Below are positions 7,261 through 16,666 of a DNA stretch of 44,181 bases, piece by piece. The stretch lies in the NCBI GenBank assembly GCA_029979565.1, contig JAPOHG010000012.1, forward strand, positions 1-44,181. The letters run 5' to 3'. The notes beneath the pieces were generated by a model, which saw nothing but the letters and a program-made list of their open reading frames with translations, had not been told where the DNA came from and did no database searches. The stretch is from a bacterium. Lineage in GTDB: Bacteria; Bacteroidota; Bacteroidia; Flavobacteriales_D; Sanyastnellaceae. The position numbers and the translations under genes are program-made. Each line of letters begins with the position of its first letter. Position 1 is the stretch's first letter.

Positions 7261-7262
7261 CG
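7255..7262 (+). promoter_or_regulatory. -7 box of the acyltransferase gene
   Basis: TAAATTCG, one mismatch to TAnnTTTG, ends 9 nt before the ATG at 7272. Confidence 0.4.
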
Positions 7263-7271
7263 TGCCGGAAG

Positions 7272-8441
7272 ATGGAGGATACTTTTGCGCATATGCGTCC
7301 GTATTTGGATCACGAGGTTCCTGAAGCCATCGCGTGCTTGGTCGGTGCGCTCGATTGGGAATCACACCTTGGTCCCTTTATCGGAGAGAAGCACGCTTCG
7401 GATCTGCTGAATGGCATACGAGATCTTCAAAGTGTAGAGGCCTTCCAGGAAAACCTTTCACGGGTATTCATCGACCTTCTGCTTCAGCGAACATCAGAGG
7501 ATGTTACGGTTTCTTTTGATTCGGACATTGAGGGCCACGGCGCCCTCTTTATTTCGAACCATCGTGACATTGTGCTCGACCCGTCCCTCATCAACATGGC
7601 GTTGCTTTCCCGAGGAGAGTCGACCACTCAAATTGGAATTGGCAGCAACCTCCTGCAAACCGAGTGGGTCGAGAATCTGGTTCGGCTCAACAAAAGTTTC
7701 ATCGTGCGAAGGGGTGGAACACCCCGGGAACAACTGATGGCAAGTGCGGAAGTCGCACAGTATGTGCGCCACGTTATCACAGAGCAAAACGCTTCCGTTT
7801 GGTTGGCGCAGCGCGAAGGCCGTGCCAAAGATGGAGACGATCGGACGTCGCCTGCATTGATTCGAATGCTGCTCAACGGCGAAGACGGAGCTTCGTGGAA
7901 TCGCCTCAAGGTGCAACCCGTCAGTTTGAGTTACGAGTGGGATCCATGCGACGGCATGAAGGTTCGGGAATTGTTGATTCGGGACGAGAACGACGGAGAA
8001 TACATGAAAGCCGCAGGAGAGGACGAACGCAGCATGAAGCAAGGGTTGTTCGGTTGGAAAGGGCGAATCCACGTCGCTTTTTGCAACCCCCTTGCTTGGG
8101 AAGAGCCGCCTGAAGGAGTTCGTCCAGCAGCTCATTTGGCTGCTCGGGTGGATCAGGTGTTGCACGAAGCCATGCGCACATGGCCTTGTCAACATTGGGC
8201 AGCTCGCGAGTGGATGCGACTCAAGGGAGACAGAGCCTCCCACTGGCCGAGCGACTGGACCCCCGATGCTGTGGATGCTCAGGTTGAACAAGCGTGTGAA
8301 AAACGCATCCGTACCATCGCAGGATCATTGGCTGATTTAAACGCCAGCGACGAAGCGGTTCGATTGAAGTGGTGTGAGATCACCATGAATCCGCTTATCA
8401 ATGCGGTCCTTGCCGAAAGGGCATCATCGGTGACAGCCTAA
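7272..8441 (+). CDS. Glycerol-phosphate acyltransferase-like protein
   Basis: 389 aa. It belongs to the PlsC/LPLAT acyltransferase superfamily, which moves an acyl chain to glycerol-phosphate lipids or related acceptors at the inner membrane. Block I is ISNHRDIVLDPS around residue 95; the GPAT-like block with VRRGG follows near 142; and AQREGRAKDG near 178 takes the place of the family's PEGTR block. This Bacteroidota subfamily has NHRD rather than the usual NHxxxxD spacing. The rest is soluble with no clear membrane span, so it would act as a peripheral enzyme. The exact acceptor is unknown; phospholipid or ornithine-lipid synthesis are both possible. An internal ATG at residue 8 is an alternative start. 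Confidence 0.8.
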   Translation: MEDTFAHMRPYLDHEVPEAIACLVGALDWESHLGPFIGEKHASDLLNGIRDLQSVEAFQENLSRVFIDLLLQRTSEDVTVSFDSDIEGHGALFISNHRDIVLDPSLINMALLSRGESTTQIGIGSNLLQTEWVENLVRLNKSFIVRRGGTPREQLMASAEVAQYVRHVITEQNASVWLAQREGRAKDGDDRTSPALIRMLLNGEDGASWNRLKVQPVSLSYEWDPCDGMKVRELLIRDENDGEYMKAAGEDERSMKQGLFGWKGRIHVAFCNPLAWEEPPEGVRPAAHLAARVDQVLHEAMRTWPCQHWAAREWMRLKGDRASHWPSDWTPDAVDAQVEQACEKRIRTIAGSLADLNASDEAVRLKWCEITMNPLINAVLAERASSVTA

Positions 8442-8453
8442 TTTTTCCATGCA

Positions 8454-9203
8454 TCACTTGCCCGTCTTCACGCGTGCAATTTCAGAACAGACAATGGCAG
8501 AAGCCACGCCGGCGTTGAGTGACTCTGCTGCACCTACACGTGGAATGTGGACCGCAATCGAAGACGAAGGCAATTCCACTTCTTCAAAGCCATGGGATTC
8601 CGATCCTACCCATATCCAACCGCTTTCCCAACTCATTTCGGAATGAGGTGTACCGTGCATTTCAAGGTGACAATGACCGGACAACCCGTGCAGAAAATCA
8701 AAGGAGACTTCCACGATTGGAATCCGGAAGATGGATCCCATGGAAGCTTGAACCGTTTTGGCATTCCAGGGGTCGACCGTTCCCTCGGTGATGAGCACTC
8801 CTCCGAATCCAAACCAATCCGCTGAACGGATGAGCGTACCTAAATTTCCAGGGTCTTGTATTCGGCAGCCGATCAATCCGTACTGCATAGGCGATTCGTG
8901 AACAGTGCGGACTACATAATCTGCTGAAAGGTCAGGTATCTTGGCCAAAGCGAGCAATCCGGGTGCGGTGTTCATTTGCGAGATGCGCCCCATTTCCTTA
9001 ACAGAGATTTGCTCGGCGAGGAAACGATGTGAATCGGGCACCGCATGTTCCATGGTAGAGACGTAGTACATTCGTTCCACTTCAATGGAGCTCGCAACCA
9101 ATTCTGCCACGCCTTTGTCGCCTTCGACAACAAACCGCTTCTGCTCGGAGCGCTCCGTCTTCCTGCGCAAAGCGCGAATGGCGTTGAGGGTGGTTTTGTC
9201 CAT
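8454..9203 (-). CDS. TrmH/SpoU-family RNA 2'-O-methyltransferase
   Basis: 249 aa. It should methylate the 2'-O of a ribose in tRNA or 23S rRNA using SAM and the trefoil-knot fold. Motif 1 is IQDPGNLGTLIRSADWFG (about 117-134), motif 2 VGSESHGF (about 197-204), motif 3 IPRVGAAESLNAGVASAI (about 218-235), close to the canonical IPMxGxxESLNVSVAxxI. The N-terminal 90 residues form the small substrate-binding domain, with the usual FVVEGDKGVAELV segment. The ATG at 9203 fits family starts. It shares a CATG with the divergent outer-membrane gene, so both start codons overlap by two bases. Target nucleotide cannot be told. Confidence 0.92.
   Translation of the reverse strand: MDKTTLNAIRALRRKTERSEQKRFVVEGDKGVAELVASSIEVERMYYVSTMEHAVPDSHRFLAEQISVKEMGRISQMNTAPGLLALAKIPDLSADYVVRTVHESPMQYGLIGCRIQDPGNLGTLIRSADWFGFGGVLITEGTVDPWNAKTVQASMGSIFRIPIVEVSFDFLHGLSGHCHLEMHGTPHSEMSWESGWIWVGSESHGFEEVELPSSSIAVHIPRVGAAESLNAGVASAIVCSEIARVKTGK
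9191..9198 (+). promoter_or_regulatory. Possible -7 box of the outer-membrane protein gene
   Basis: TGGTTTTG (one mismatch to TAnnTTTG) lies 3 nt before the ATG at 9202 and inside the opposite-strand methyltransferase gene. Confidence 0.3.
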
Positions 9204-11469
9204 GAAGCCTAATTTTCCTTTGCAAAGCTATGCGATATGTGCGTTGGCCATGTTTTCCGCATGTTCGCCTGCTCGTCGATTGGGAGAAGGAGAGAAGTTC
9301 CTCGAACGGGTTGAAATCAAATCGCCCGACGGCTCATCGCTACCGAACTCAGGTGTGTATGCAGATGTGTTGCGGCAACGGGCCAACACCCGCCTATTGG
9401 GTGTTCGACTCCCCATGCAGATTCATCTCCTTGTTCGACCGGAAGCGATTGCTCGTGCCCAACAAAAAAGGCGGGAGAAGGGCAAATCCGAGGGCGGGAT
9501 TCGTTGGTGGTTGGCCAATCGAATGGGAGAGCCGCCCGTGGTTTATGATGCTTACTTGGCGGAACGATCACGCTTGAATTTGACTGCATTTGCCCAGCAA
9601 ATGGGCTACCTCGACGCGGTATGCACCTTGGACATTGACACGGCTGATGCAAGGCGGGCCAGCCTTGTCTATGGTCTTGACCTCGGAGCGGTCTGGACCA
9701 TTCAATCTTGCAACTGGGCAACCGAAGGGAGCGGGTTGGACACAGGGCTATTGGATTTTGCGCCAGCCAGTCTGATCGGTGCGCCTTTTGACGTCCGTCA
9801 GCTAGAGGCAACCCGCAGTTCCATTGCAGGCGTATTTCGAAATCGGGGATACCCGTCTGTTCAGGCCTCTCACGTTGCTTTCGTTGCGGATACCTTGGGC
9901 AAGGCAAACGAGCGACATGTGGCGTTGACCATTGAATTATTGCCCTTCGATTACACGAATGAAGGAATGCCAATTTCGCACCAATTGACGCGGTTCGGAA
10001 ATGCAGCCTGGTCGTGCAATGAAGGACTGGATGGCAAAGTTCCTTGCATTGATTCGGAGGTGGTGGATTTTTTAATTGCCGTTGATTCGGGCATGCTCTT
10101 CAATGAGCGGGTGTTGGCTGACACCTACAGACGACTGTCCAACGTGCCCGGCGTAAGTCGAATTGAAATGCCGGGAACCATGCGAGTTCAAGACGCTGAG
10201 GTGGCCTTCTACGATGTGGATGTCGCCTTGGAATTGGAGAAGCGCTTCGAATTGTCAGCTGAAGCGCAAATGATACGCAGCGATGCCCGTTACGGCCCAA
10301 TCGGGAGCATTGGCCTTCGAAATAACAACCTGCGTGGGGTGGCCGATGCATTCGAAATCGCTTTGACAGGCGGAGTTGTTTCCACTCGGCCATTCAGTTA
10401 CACCGGTGACGCCTTGGTTCCGAACAGCGGAACGTGGTCCATTTCGAGCACATATTCAACCTTGGGGATACCGCCGTTATCGCTCAACCGTTTGCGTCCA
10501 TCGAATCAAGCCCGAACGGAGTTCAAATTGAATTGGGGAAGGGAAGTTCGTCCAGAATACGCCAGGCAATCTGCTTCATTTTCCTACGGCTTCAGCTACA
10601 TTGAAAACCCGGAAAAGGAAAGCAAGCTTCAGGTCACACCGTTCGAGTTTCGGTACTCTGACATCACAGCTGACTCCGAATTTGCAGCTTGGCTCACCCA
10701 ACAAGCGAATCCCGTACTCGAAGGCCGCTTTGTGGATTACACCTCGCTCGCTTCGAAACTCAGTTGGAGTTCGAAATGGGAGGAAAACCGTGCCGGTGGT
10801 CGTTGGCGGTTGGACGCCGAATGGACCGGGATGGGATTGAGCATGCTTGCAGCTCCATTGGGGCTGAGACAGGGGGACGGGGAGGCCTACTTGCTGGGTG
10901 GCATTCCGTTTGCGCACTATGTGCGAGGTGCTGGGGAATGGACCATGGGGCAATCGTGGGGCAGGACGGGTTCGCTTCACGCCAGGATCAAAGCAGGCTT
11001 TGCAACGGTCGGATCGAACATGGAGGTGCTTCCTTTCGACCGGGCATTCTTCGCTGGTGGTGCCAACGGCGTTCGGGGCTGGTCCGTGCGGGACCTGGGT
11101 CCAGGCTTTGCCAAACAAGATGTCTTGGATGCGGGTTATGTCCCGGGCGTAGGGGATGTTCAATTGGATGTGGGTGTTGAAATCCGCAAGTCATTGACGG
11201 ATGCTTTTGGCGCGGCTTGGTTTACCGATGCAGGCAATGTTTGGATACACCAGAACGGCGGTTTATCCCCTTCGGAGGCCACTGCTTTCTCGGTTCGCTC
11301 CGTGGCTTGGGGTGGAGGATTGGGACTCCGATTTGATTTCGAATTTTTTCTCTTGCGGCTGGATGGCGCATTGCGAGTGCATGATCCATCTCAGGAGCCG
11401 GGTCAGCGATGGATTGGACAAGGGCAGCCGAGAGGAATGGTGCATTTGGGAATCGGCCACCCTTTTTGA
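9202..11469 (+). CDS. BamA/TamA-family outer-membrane lipoprotein
   Basis: 755 aa from the ATG at 9202. The N-terminus [21 protein letters not shown] is a lipoprotein signal ending at a lipobox-like FSAC. Residues about 35-390 contain POTRA-like repeats; the remainder is a 16-strand-type Omp85 beta barrel. The diagnostic Omp85 segment [17 protein letters not shown] (VRG motif, with LGP after it) is near residues 617-633, and the protein ends in a Phe (GIGHPF), as expected of a beta-signal. Omp85 proteins insert or transport proteins across the outer membrane. Many Bacteroidota encode such a lipid-anchored TamA-like protein next to a TrmH-type methyltransferase. Its partners are not known from the sequence. 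Confidence 0.9.
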   Translation: MKPNFPLQSYAICALAMFSACSPARRLGEGEKFLERVEIKSPDGSSLPNSGVYADVLRQRANTRLLGVRLPMQIHLLVRPEAIARAQQKRREKGKSEGGIRWWLANRMGEPPVVYDAYLAERSRLNLTAFAQQMGYLDAVCTLDIDTADARRASLVYGLDLGAVWTIQSCNWATEGSGLDTGLLDFAPASLIGAPFDVRQLEATRSSIAGVFRNRGYPSVQASHVAFVADTLGKANERHVALTIELLPFDYTNEGMPISHQLTRFGNAAWSCNEGLDGKVPCIDSEVVDFLIAVDSGMLFNERVLADTYRRLSNVPGVSRIEMPGTMRVQDAEVAFYDVDVALELEKRFELSAEAQMIRSDARYGPIGSIGLRNNNLRGVADAFEIALTGGVVSTRPFSYTGDALVPNSGTWSISSTYSTLGIPPLSLNRLRPSNQARTEFKLNWGREVRPEYARQSASFSYGFSYIENPEKESKLQVTPFEFRYSDITADSEFAAWLTQQANPVLEGRFVDYTSLASKLSWSSKWEENRAGGRWRLDAEWTGMGLSMLAAPLGLRQGDGEAYLLGGIPFAHYVRGAGEWTMGQSWGRTGSLHARIKAGFATVGSNMEVLPFDRAFFAGGANGVRGWSVRDLGPGFAKQDVLDAGYVPGVGDVQLDVGVEIRKSLTDAFGAAWFTDAGNVWIHQNGGLSPSEATAFSVRSVAWGGGLGLRFDFEFFLLRLDGALRVHDPSQEPGQRWIGQGQPRGMVHLGIGHPF
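9223..9230 (-). promoter_or_regulatory. -7 box of the TrmH-type gene
   Basis: TAGCTTTG on the minus strand is a perfect TAnnTTTG, 19 nt before the ATG at 9203. It lies within the signal-peptide codons of the divergent outer-membrane lipoprotein gene. Confidence 0.5.
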
Positions 11470-11473
11470 ACAA

Positions 11474-11507
11474 TTGCATTCAGATTCAACCAAGTCATTT
11501 ACCTTTG
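11474..11507 (+). promoter_or_regulatory. Promoter of accD
   Basis: TTG at 11474-11476, a 23-bp spacer, and a perfect -7 box TACCTTTG at 11500-11507. The box ends 18 nt before the ATG at 11526, so this gene should have a short leader. Confidence 0.55.
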
Positions 11508-11525
11508 GGTACAAATCAGACGAAT

Positions 11526-12386
11526 ATGGGATGGTTTAAGCGGATTCAAGACGGCATCACGACCAAGAGTACGGAGAAGAAGGAAATCCCAGAAGGTGCC
11601 TGGTACCAGTGTCCGGGCTGCAAGAATGTCATTACCTCTCAACAGCACGTTGAGCGCTTGAGCGTTTGCGAGTATTGCGGCCACCACGATCGGGTGGGAA
11701 GTGAAACTTACTTCGCTATGTTGTTCGACGATGGGAAATACCGCGAGGTGGCCCCCAAAATTACGAGCGATGACCCGCTTCAGTTCAAGGACACCAAAGC
11801 TTACACGGATCGCCTTGAAGCCGCCAAGAAGAAAACCGGATTGCATGACGCATTGCGCACCGCATCGGGCGACTTGGATGGAATCCCCGTTGTCATCAGT
11901 TGCATGGATTTCCAATTCATTGGAGGTTCCATGGGCAGTGTCGTGGGCGAGAAAATTGCCCGTGGTATCGATTTGGCACTAAAAAAGGGATGCCCGTTCA
12001 TTTGCATCAGCAAGTCCGGTGGTGCACGGATGATGGAGGCGGGATTGAGCTTGATGCAAATGGCCAAAACAAGCGCAAAATTGTCCCTGCTAGCGAAGGC
12101 GGGATTGCCTTACATCTCCATTTTGACCGACCCCACAACAGGAGGGGTGACTGCGTCGTTTGCCATGTTGGGTGACATCAACATTGCGGAGCCGAATGCA
12201 TTGATTGGATTTGCTGGTCCTCGCGTCGTAAAAGAGACCATCGGCAAGGACCTTCCGGAGGGCTTCCAGCGTTCAGAATTCTTGTTGGAACATGGCTTTC
12301 TGGATGCGATCGTGGAGCGAAAGGAACTCAAGACCAAGGTGGCATTCAGCCTTCGAGCGATGGGGGATTTTGCGAAGGGAGAATAA
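11526..12386 (+). CDS. accD: Acetyl-CoA carboxylase carboxyltransferase subunit beta
   Basis: 286 aa from the ATG at 11526, the normal start ([10 protein letters not shown]). With AccA it transfers the carboxyl group from biotin to acetyl-CoA, giving malonyl-CoA for fatty-acid synthesis. The N-terminal zinc ribbon is visible (CPGC and CEYC, four Cys), followed by the crotonase-fold domain with [11 protein letters not shown] and [18 protein letters not shown]; the oxyanion-hole segment [12 protein letters not shown] is intact. The frame is open upstream into the preceding gene, but the promoter and the family's N-terminus favour 11526. Upstream lies the Omp85 gene, downstream the rpsO promoter. 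Confidence 0.97.
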   Translation: MGWFKRIQDGITTKSTEKKEIPEGAWYQCPGCKNVITSQQHVERLSVCEYCGHHDRVGSETYFAMLFDDGKYREVAPKITSDDPLQFKDTKAYTDRLEAAKKKTGLHDALRTASGDLDGIPVVISCMDFQFIGGSMGSVVGEKIARGIDLALKKGCPFICISKSGGARMMEAGLSLMQMAKTSAKLSLLAKAGLPYISILTDPTTGGVTASFAMLGDINIAEPNALIGFAGPRVVKETIGKDLPEGFQRSEFLLEHGFLDAIVERKELKTKVAFSLRAMGDFAKGE

Positions 12387-12400
12387 AAACCTCGATAGCA

Positions 12401-12431
12401 TTGGATGGCGTTGTCATTCATTGTACATTTG
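12401..12431 (+). promoter_or_regulatory. Promoter of rpsO
   Basis: TTG at 12401-12403, 20-bp spacer, perfect -7 box TACATTTG at 12424-12431. The leader of about 38 nt before the ATG at 12474 is AT-rich and could hold a site for autoregulation by S15, but no specific fold was identified. Confidence 0.65.
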
Positions 12432-12473
12432 CACCTCAATTTTTAGCATTACGAACATCATTTCGATTTCGCC

Positions 12474-12743
12474 ATGTACTTAGATTCAGCAAAAAAGAAA
12501 GAGTTCTTCGCCACGTTTGGCGCGAACGAAAAGGACACCGGCAGCGCTGAGGCACAGATTGCCATGTTCTCTTACCGGATTGCTCATTTGACAGAGCATC
12601 TGAAGCAAAACCGCAAGGATTTCCACACGCAACGCGCCCTGATCAAGTTGGTCGGTAAGCGTCGTAAATTGCTGGATTACCTCAAAGCAAAAGACATTAC
12701 ACGCTACCGCGAAATCGTTTCAAAACTCGGTTTGCGTCGCTAA
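12474..12743 (+). CDS. rpsO: 30S ribosomal protein S15
   Basis: 89 aa, standard length. S15 binds the central domain of 16S rRNA and is a primary assembly protein. Recognisable by DTGSAEAQIA at residues 22-31, the HLKQNRKDFHTQRAL segment and the C-terminal GKRRKLLDYL. It heads the rpsO-pnp-rpoD cluster; a hairpin terminator separates it from pnp, so much of its mRNA is probably monocistronic. Confidence 0.98.
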   Translation: MYLDSAKKKEFFATFGANEKDTGSAEAQIAMFSYRIAHLTEHLKQNRKDFHTQRALIKLVGKRRKLLDYLKAKDITRYREIVSKLGLRR

Positions 12744-12764
12744 TGACAATTTTACAAACGGGGG

Positions 12765-12803
12765 AGGCAATCGGTATCACACCATTGCCTTCTTCGTTTT
12801 TTT
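12765..12803 (+). terminator. Terminator between rpsO and pnp
   Basis: AGGCAAT (12765-12771) pairs with ATTGCCT (12784-12790) around a 12-nt loop; a run of seven T follows at 12797-12803. The stem is short, so partial read-through into pnp is likely. Confidence 0.6.
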
Positions 12804-12853
12804 GCGTCTGCACCCAACGGGGTGAGATGCCTTAGGATGATTTTACAGGAAAG

Positions 12854-15094
12854 ATGAATTACACGGTACACAACCAAACCATCGATCTCGGCAATGGGCG
12901 CGAGATCAGCATTGAAACCGGCAAGCTTGCCAAGCAAGCACACGGTTCCGTTGTCGTCAAGAGCGGCAAGACCATGTTATTGGCAACTGCAGTTTCTGCA
13001 CACGACGTTCGAGACGATGTCGACTTCTTGCCATTGACTGTCGATTACAGAGAAAAATACGCAGCCGCCGGACGTTTCCCAGGCGGTTTCTTCAAGCGCG
13101 AGGCACGACCTTCGGATACAGAAGTGTTGGTCATGCGCTTGGTTGACCGGGCGTTGCGCCCCACGTTCCCAGGCGATTACCACGCCGGAACACAGGTCAT
13201 GATTCAATTGATGTCTGCTGACGAAGAAGTGCTGCCAGACAGCTTGGCGGGCCTCGCAGCTTCTGCATGCATCGCAGTGAGTGACATTCCTTTTGACGGC
13301 CCCATTTCGGAAGTGCGCGTGGCGCGCGTAGATGGCGAGTTCATCATCAATCCGTTCCGTTCAGAGCTGGAGCGCGCAGACATGGACATCATGGTCGCGG
13401 GCAGCATGGACAGCATTGTCATGGTGGAAGGCGAAATGAGCGAAGTGAGCGAAGATGAGATGGTTGATGCCATAGAAGTCGCACACGCAGCCATCCAAAA
13501 GCAATGCGAAGCACAGATTGCGTTAGCCAAGGCGACCGGTCACCACGGCGTACAACGTGAGTATTCGCACGAAAATCACGATGAGGATTTGCGCGCACGC
13601 GTCAACGATGCCCTCGTTGAGAAATTCTACGAAGCCGCAAAACAAGGCAGCACGAAGGAGGAGCGAAAGGCCAAATTTTCGGAGTTGAAGGAAGCCTTCA
13701 TGGCCACCCTCTCCGAGGAAGCAGCAGCAGAAAAGAGCTTCATGTTGCGCCAATACATCGGTGCGGCTCAGAAAAAGGCTGTTCGCGATTTGCTCTTGAA
13801 CGAGGGCATCCGCCTCGACGGCCGGTCCTCAACCGACATTCGCCCCATCTGGACGGAAGTGGATTACCTGCCTAGCACGCACGGCAGCTCAATCTTCACC
13901 CGGGGTGAGACCCAGTCGTTGACGACGTTGACCTTGGGTACGAAACTCGACGAACAATTGATTGACGGTGCTTTGGTCCGGAAGAATGAGAAATTCTTGT
14001 TGCACTACAACTTCCCTCCGTTCTCAACCGGAGAGGAGCGTCCATTGCGCGGCACGAGCCGTCGTGAGGTGGGACACGGAAACTTGGCACTCCGCGCTTT
14101 GAAGCCGGTTTTGCCTTCAACCGATGATTGCCCTTACACCATCCGACTGGTCAGCGAAATCCTCGAATCCAACGGTTCGTCATCGATGGCGACGGTGTGT
14201 GCGGGAACATTGGCCTTGATGGACGGTGGGGTGCCGATCAAAGCACCCGTATCCGGAATCGCAATGGGATTGATCACCGATAAAGACTCTGGCAAGTATG
14301 TTGTACTCTCCGATATCTTGGGAGATGAAGACCACTTGGGCGATATGGACTTCAAGGTGACCGGGACAGAGCACGGCATCACAGCGTGCCAAATGGACAT
14401 CAAAATCAAGGGATTGAGTTTCCAGCAGTTGCGTGAAGCACTGGCCCAAGCGCGTGACGGCCGCCACCACATCCGCAAGGAAATGCTTGGCAGCCTCAGC
14501 GAACCGCGTGCCGATTACAAGGATCACGCGCCACGAATCGTATCGTTGACGGTTCCAGGCGAAGCCATCGGTCCAATCATCGGCCCAGGCGGTAAAATCA
14601 TTCAAGAAATCCAAGCCGAAACTGAGACGACCATCAGCATTGAGGACGTGGACGGCAAGGGCATCGTGGAAATTGCCGCTTCGAACAAGTCGGCCATTGA
14701 CGCCGCCCTCGCGAAGGTCAAGGCCATTGCATTCCCACCGACTGTAGAAATCGGGGAGGAATACGAAGGCAAAGTGAAGAGCATCATGCCATACGGCGCG
14801 TTCGTTGAGGTCATTCCTGGCCAAGACGGCTTATTGCACGTCAGCGAGCTGGACTGGAAGCGCGTTGAGCGTGTGGAAGATGTCTTGAAAGAAGGCGAAG
14901 TGGTGAAGTTCAAAGTGGTCGGTCGAGATGAAAAGACCGGCAAAATCAAGTTGAGCCGTAAAGTCTTGTTGCCAAAGCCAGAAGGCTACGTTGAACGCCC
15001 CGAGCGCCCACGTGGCGAGCGCGGACGCGGACGTGGCGATCGCAACCGGGACCGCGGACCCCGTCGCGAGGAGCGCAGTCGCAACGAGGATTAA
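12854..15094 (+). CDS. pnp: Polyribonucleotide nucleotidyltransferase (PNPase)
   Basis: 746 aa, slightly longer than usual. It degrades RNA 3' to 5' by phosphorolysis. Two RNase PH domains flank a helical linker; the second contains the catalytic-site signature [16 protein letters not shown] (about residues 485-500). A KH domain begins near 570 ([16 protein letters not shown]) and an S1 domain near 638 ([17 protein letters not shown]). The C-terminal 25 residues are an Arg/Gly-rich tail ending in RNED, likely to add RNA contacts. It sits between rpsO and rpoD, an order found in many Bacteroidota. No clear promoter is seen directly upstream, so it may rely on read-through from rpsO. Confidence 0.98.
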   Translation: MNYTVHNQTIDLGNGREISIETGKLAKQAHGSVVVKSGKTMLLATAVSAHDVRDDVDFLPLTVDYREKYAAAGRFPGGFFKREARPSDTEVLVMRLVDRALRPTFPGDYHAGTQVMIQLMSADEEVLPDSLAGLAASACIAVSDIPFDGPISEVRVARVDGEFIINPFRSELERADMDIMVAGSMDSIVMVEGEMSEVSEDEMVDAIEVAHAAIQKQCEAQIALAKATGHHGVQREYSHENHDEDLRARVNDALVEKFYEAAKQGSTKEERKAKFSELKEAFMATLSEEAAAEKSFMLRQYIGAAQKKAVRDLLLNEGIRLDGRSSTDIRPIWTEVDYLPSTHGSSIFTRGETQSLTTLTLGTKLDEQLIDGALVRKNEKFLLHYNFPPFSTGEERPLRGTSRREVGHGNLALRALKPVLPSTDDCPYTIRLVSEILESNGSSSMATVCAGTLALMDGGVPIKAPVSGIAMGLITDKDSGKYVVLSDILGDEDHLGDMDFKVTGTEHGITACQMDIKIKGLSFQQLREALAQARDGRHHIRKEMLGSLSEPRADYKDHAPRIVSLTVPGEAIGPIIGPGGKIIQEIQAETETTISIEDVDGKGIVEIAASNKSAIDAALAKVKAIAFPPTVEIGEEYEGKVKSIMPYGAFVEVIPGQDGLLHVSELDWKRVERVEDVLKEGEVVKFKVVGRDEKTGKIKLSRKVLLPKPEGYVERPERPRGERGRGRGDRNRDRGPRREERSRNED

Positions 15095-15159
15095 CACCCG
15101 TTAGGCAACAACTTTCACGCATTTCCACTTATTTAAATACGACGAAATAAACACCATCC

Positions 15160-16029
15160 ATGCGGCAGCTAAAAATCACCAAGCAGGTTACCAACCGTGA
15201 AACGGCATCCCTTGACAAATACTTGCAAGAGATTGGACGTGTTGATTTGATTACAGCAGAAGAGGAAGTGGAGTTGGCCCGTCGCATCAAGAAAGGCGAC
15301 CAGGTGGCGTTGGAAAAGTTGACCAAGGCGAACCTTCGTTTCGTGGTCTCCGTGTCCAAGCAGTACCAGAATCAAGGGTTGAGTTTGCCGGATTTGATCA
15401 ACGAGGGCAACCTTGGATTGATCAAAGCGGCTCAGCGTTTTGACGAGACGCGTGGTTTTAAGTTCATCTCGTATGCTGTGTGGTGGATTCGCCAAAGCAT
15501 TCTGCAGGCACTTGCTGAGCAGAGCCGTATCGTTCGACTTCCGTTGAACAAAATTGGTTCAATCAACAAAATCAACAAGGCCTTTGCCCGTTTGGAGCAG
15601 GAGTTTGAACGCCCGCCAACGGCAGCGGAACTGGCTGAAACACTGGACATGACGCTGGATGAAGTGAAGCAAAGCATGAAGAATGCGGGGCGTCACGTTT
15701 CCATGGATGCGCCGTTGAAAGACGGAGATGAATCCTCCAGCAACATGTACGACGTCATGCGGACAGGGGATACCCCTTCGCCGGATACGGAACTAATGAC
15801 CGAATCCCTCCGCAAGGAGATTGAACGATCATTGCGAACGTTGACACCGCGCGAAGGCGACGTGATCCGTCTGTACTTTGGGCTGAACGGTGAGCACCCC
15901 ATGACCCTGGAGGAAATTGGGGAACGCTTTGATTTGACCCGTGAGCGCGTACGTCAAATCAAGGAGAAGGCCATCCGACGCCTGAAACACACCAGCCGCA
16001 GCCGCATTTTGAAGAGCTACTTGGGCTAA
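15160..16029 (+). CDS. rpoD: Primary RNA polymerase sigma factor
   Basis: 289 aa, the short primary sigma typical of Bacteroidota, without region 1.1. Region 1.2 starts near residue 16 ([10 protein letters not shown]), region 2 holds [28 protein letters not shown] and [10 protein letters not shown] (2.4), region 3 starts near [12 protein letters not shown], and region 4.2 has the helix-turn-helix [19 protein letters not shown]. Proteins of this group direct polymerase to TTTG/TAnnTTTG promoters, which is the pattern seen across this window. It follows pnp by 65 bp. Its stop overlaps that of the convergent glycosylase gene within CTAA. Confidence 0.97.
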   Translation: MRQLKITKQVTNRETASLDKYLQEIGRVDLITAEEEVELARRIKKGDQVALEKLTKANLRFVVSVSKQYQNQGLSLPDLINEGNLGLIKAAQRFDETRGFKFISYAVWWIRQSILQALAEQSRIVRLPLNKIGSINKINKAFARLEQEFERPPTAAELAETLDMTLDEVKQSMKNAGRHVSMDAPLKDGDESSSNMYDVMRTGDTPSPDTELMTESLRKEIERSLRTLTPREGDVIRLYFGLNGEHPMTLEEIGERFDLTRERVRQIKEKAIRRLKHTSRSRILKSYLG

Positions 16030-16637
16030 TCAACGGCATCGAGCACCTGCCACAGGTGCCGGCACGCCATCGAACGGAAGGGGCTCCACCGCTCCGAAAA
16101 AGCCATAAGTTCACGATCTGAAGAAGCCATGGGAAGGCCGTACAGCCGCTCCATGGCTTTTTTAATGCCCAGATCTCGGGGGGCAAATACATCGGGCCTT
16201 CGCAGCGTAAAGAGCAAAAACATCTGAGCGGTCCATTCGCCGATGCCTTTTACAGCCGTGAGGGCTCTGATGACCTCTGAGTCTTCAAGCAGCTCCAATT
16301 GATGGAGCGTGGCATCCTGATGCCATGCTTCTGCAAGTGCGACGATGTACGTTGTTTTCTGACCACTGAGCCCCAGTTTTCTTAATTCAGTAGAGGGCGC
16401 ATTCAGCACCACCTCGGGCCGAAGGCCACCTACGCTATCGGCCCACGTTTGAAATCGCTGAGCGATGGTCGCAGCGGCTTTGGTGCTGAGTTGTTGCCCG
16501 ATAATCGCACGGCACAGGGCTTCGAAATGCGGACGTTGCGGAGACCAAGGCAGTTCCCCATGAAGTTTGACTGCCTTCCATAAGATTGGATCAGAACCTT
16601 CAAGGTGCGCAATGAAAGCCGCATGGTGTTCGTTCAT
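16026..16637 (-). CDS. DNA-3-methyladenine glycosylase II (AlkA-type, HhH-GPD)
   Basis: 203 aa from the ATG at 16637. It excises alkylated purines to start base-excision repair. The helix-hairpin-helix is [12 protein letters not shown] (130-141) and the catalytic Asp is D155 in [11 protein letters not shown], the position of Asp238 in E. coli AlkA. The N-terminal [13 protein letters not shown] (43-55) matches the family. The compact length resembles yeast MAG/AlkA2-type enzymes without AlkA's extra N-terminal domain. Upstream in-frame ATGs at 16652, 16655 and 16676 are possible; 16637 gives the usual length. Its stop codon overlaps that of rpoD. Confidence 0.92.
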   Translation of the reverse strand: MNEHHAAFIAHLEGSDPILWKAVKLHGELPWSPQRPHFEALCRAIIGQQLSTKAAATIAQRFQTWADSVGGLRPEVVLNAPSTELRKLGLSGQKTTYIVALAEAWHQDATLHQLELLEDSEVIRALTAVKGIGEWTAQMFLLFTLRRPDVFAPRDLGIKKAMERLYGLPMASSDRELMAFSERWSPFRSMACRHLWQVLDAVD

Positions 16638-16666
16638 ACGGTGAATATGCATCATCTTTGCCGTGC

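Noticed and set aside
7494-8291. 265-codon open frame on the minus strand opposite the acyltransferase gene
   Set aside because: Antisense shadow; the plus-strand protein has the acyltransferase motifs and the minus frame has none.
12432-12473. S15-binding autoregulatory pseudoknot in the rpsO leader
   Set aside because: The leader is about 38 nt and AT-rich; no stable hairpin or pseudoknot could be drawn with confidence.
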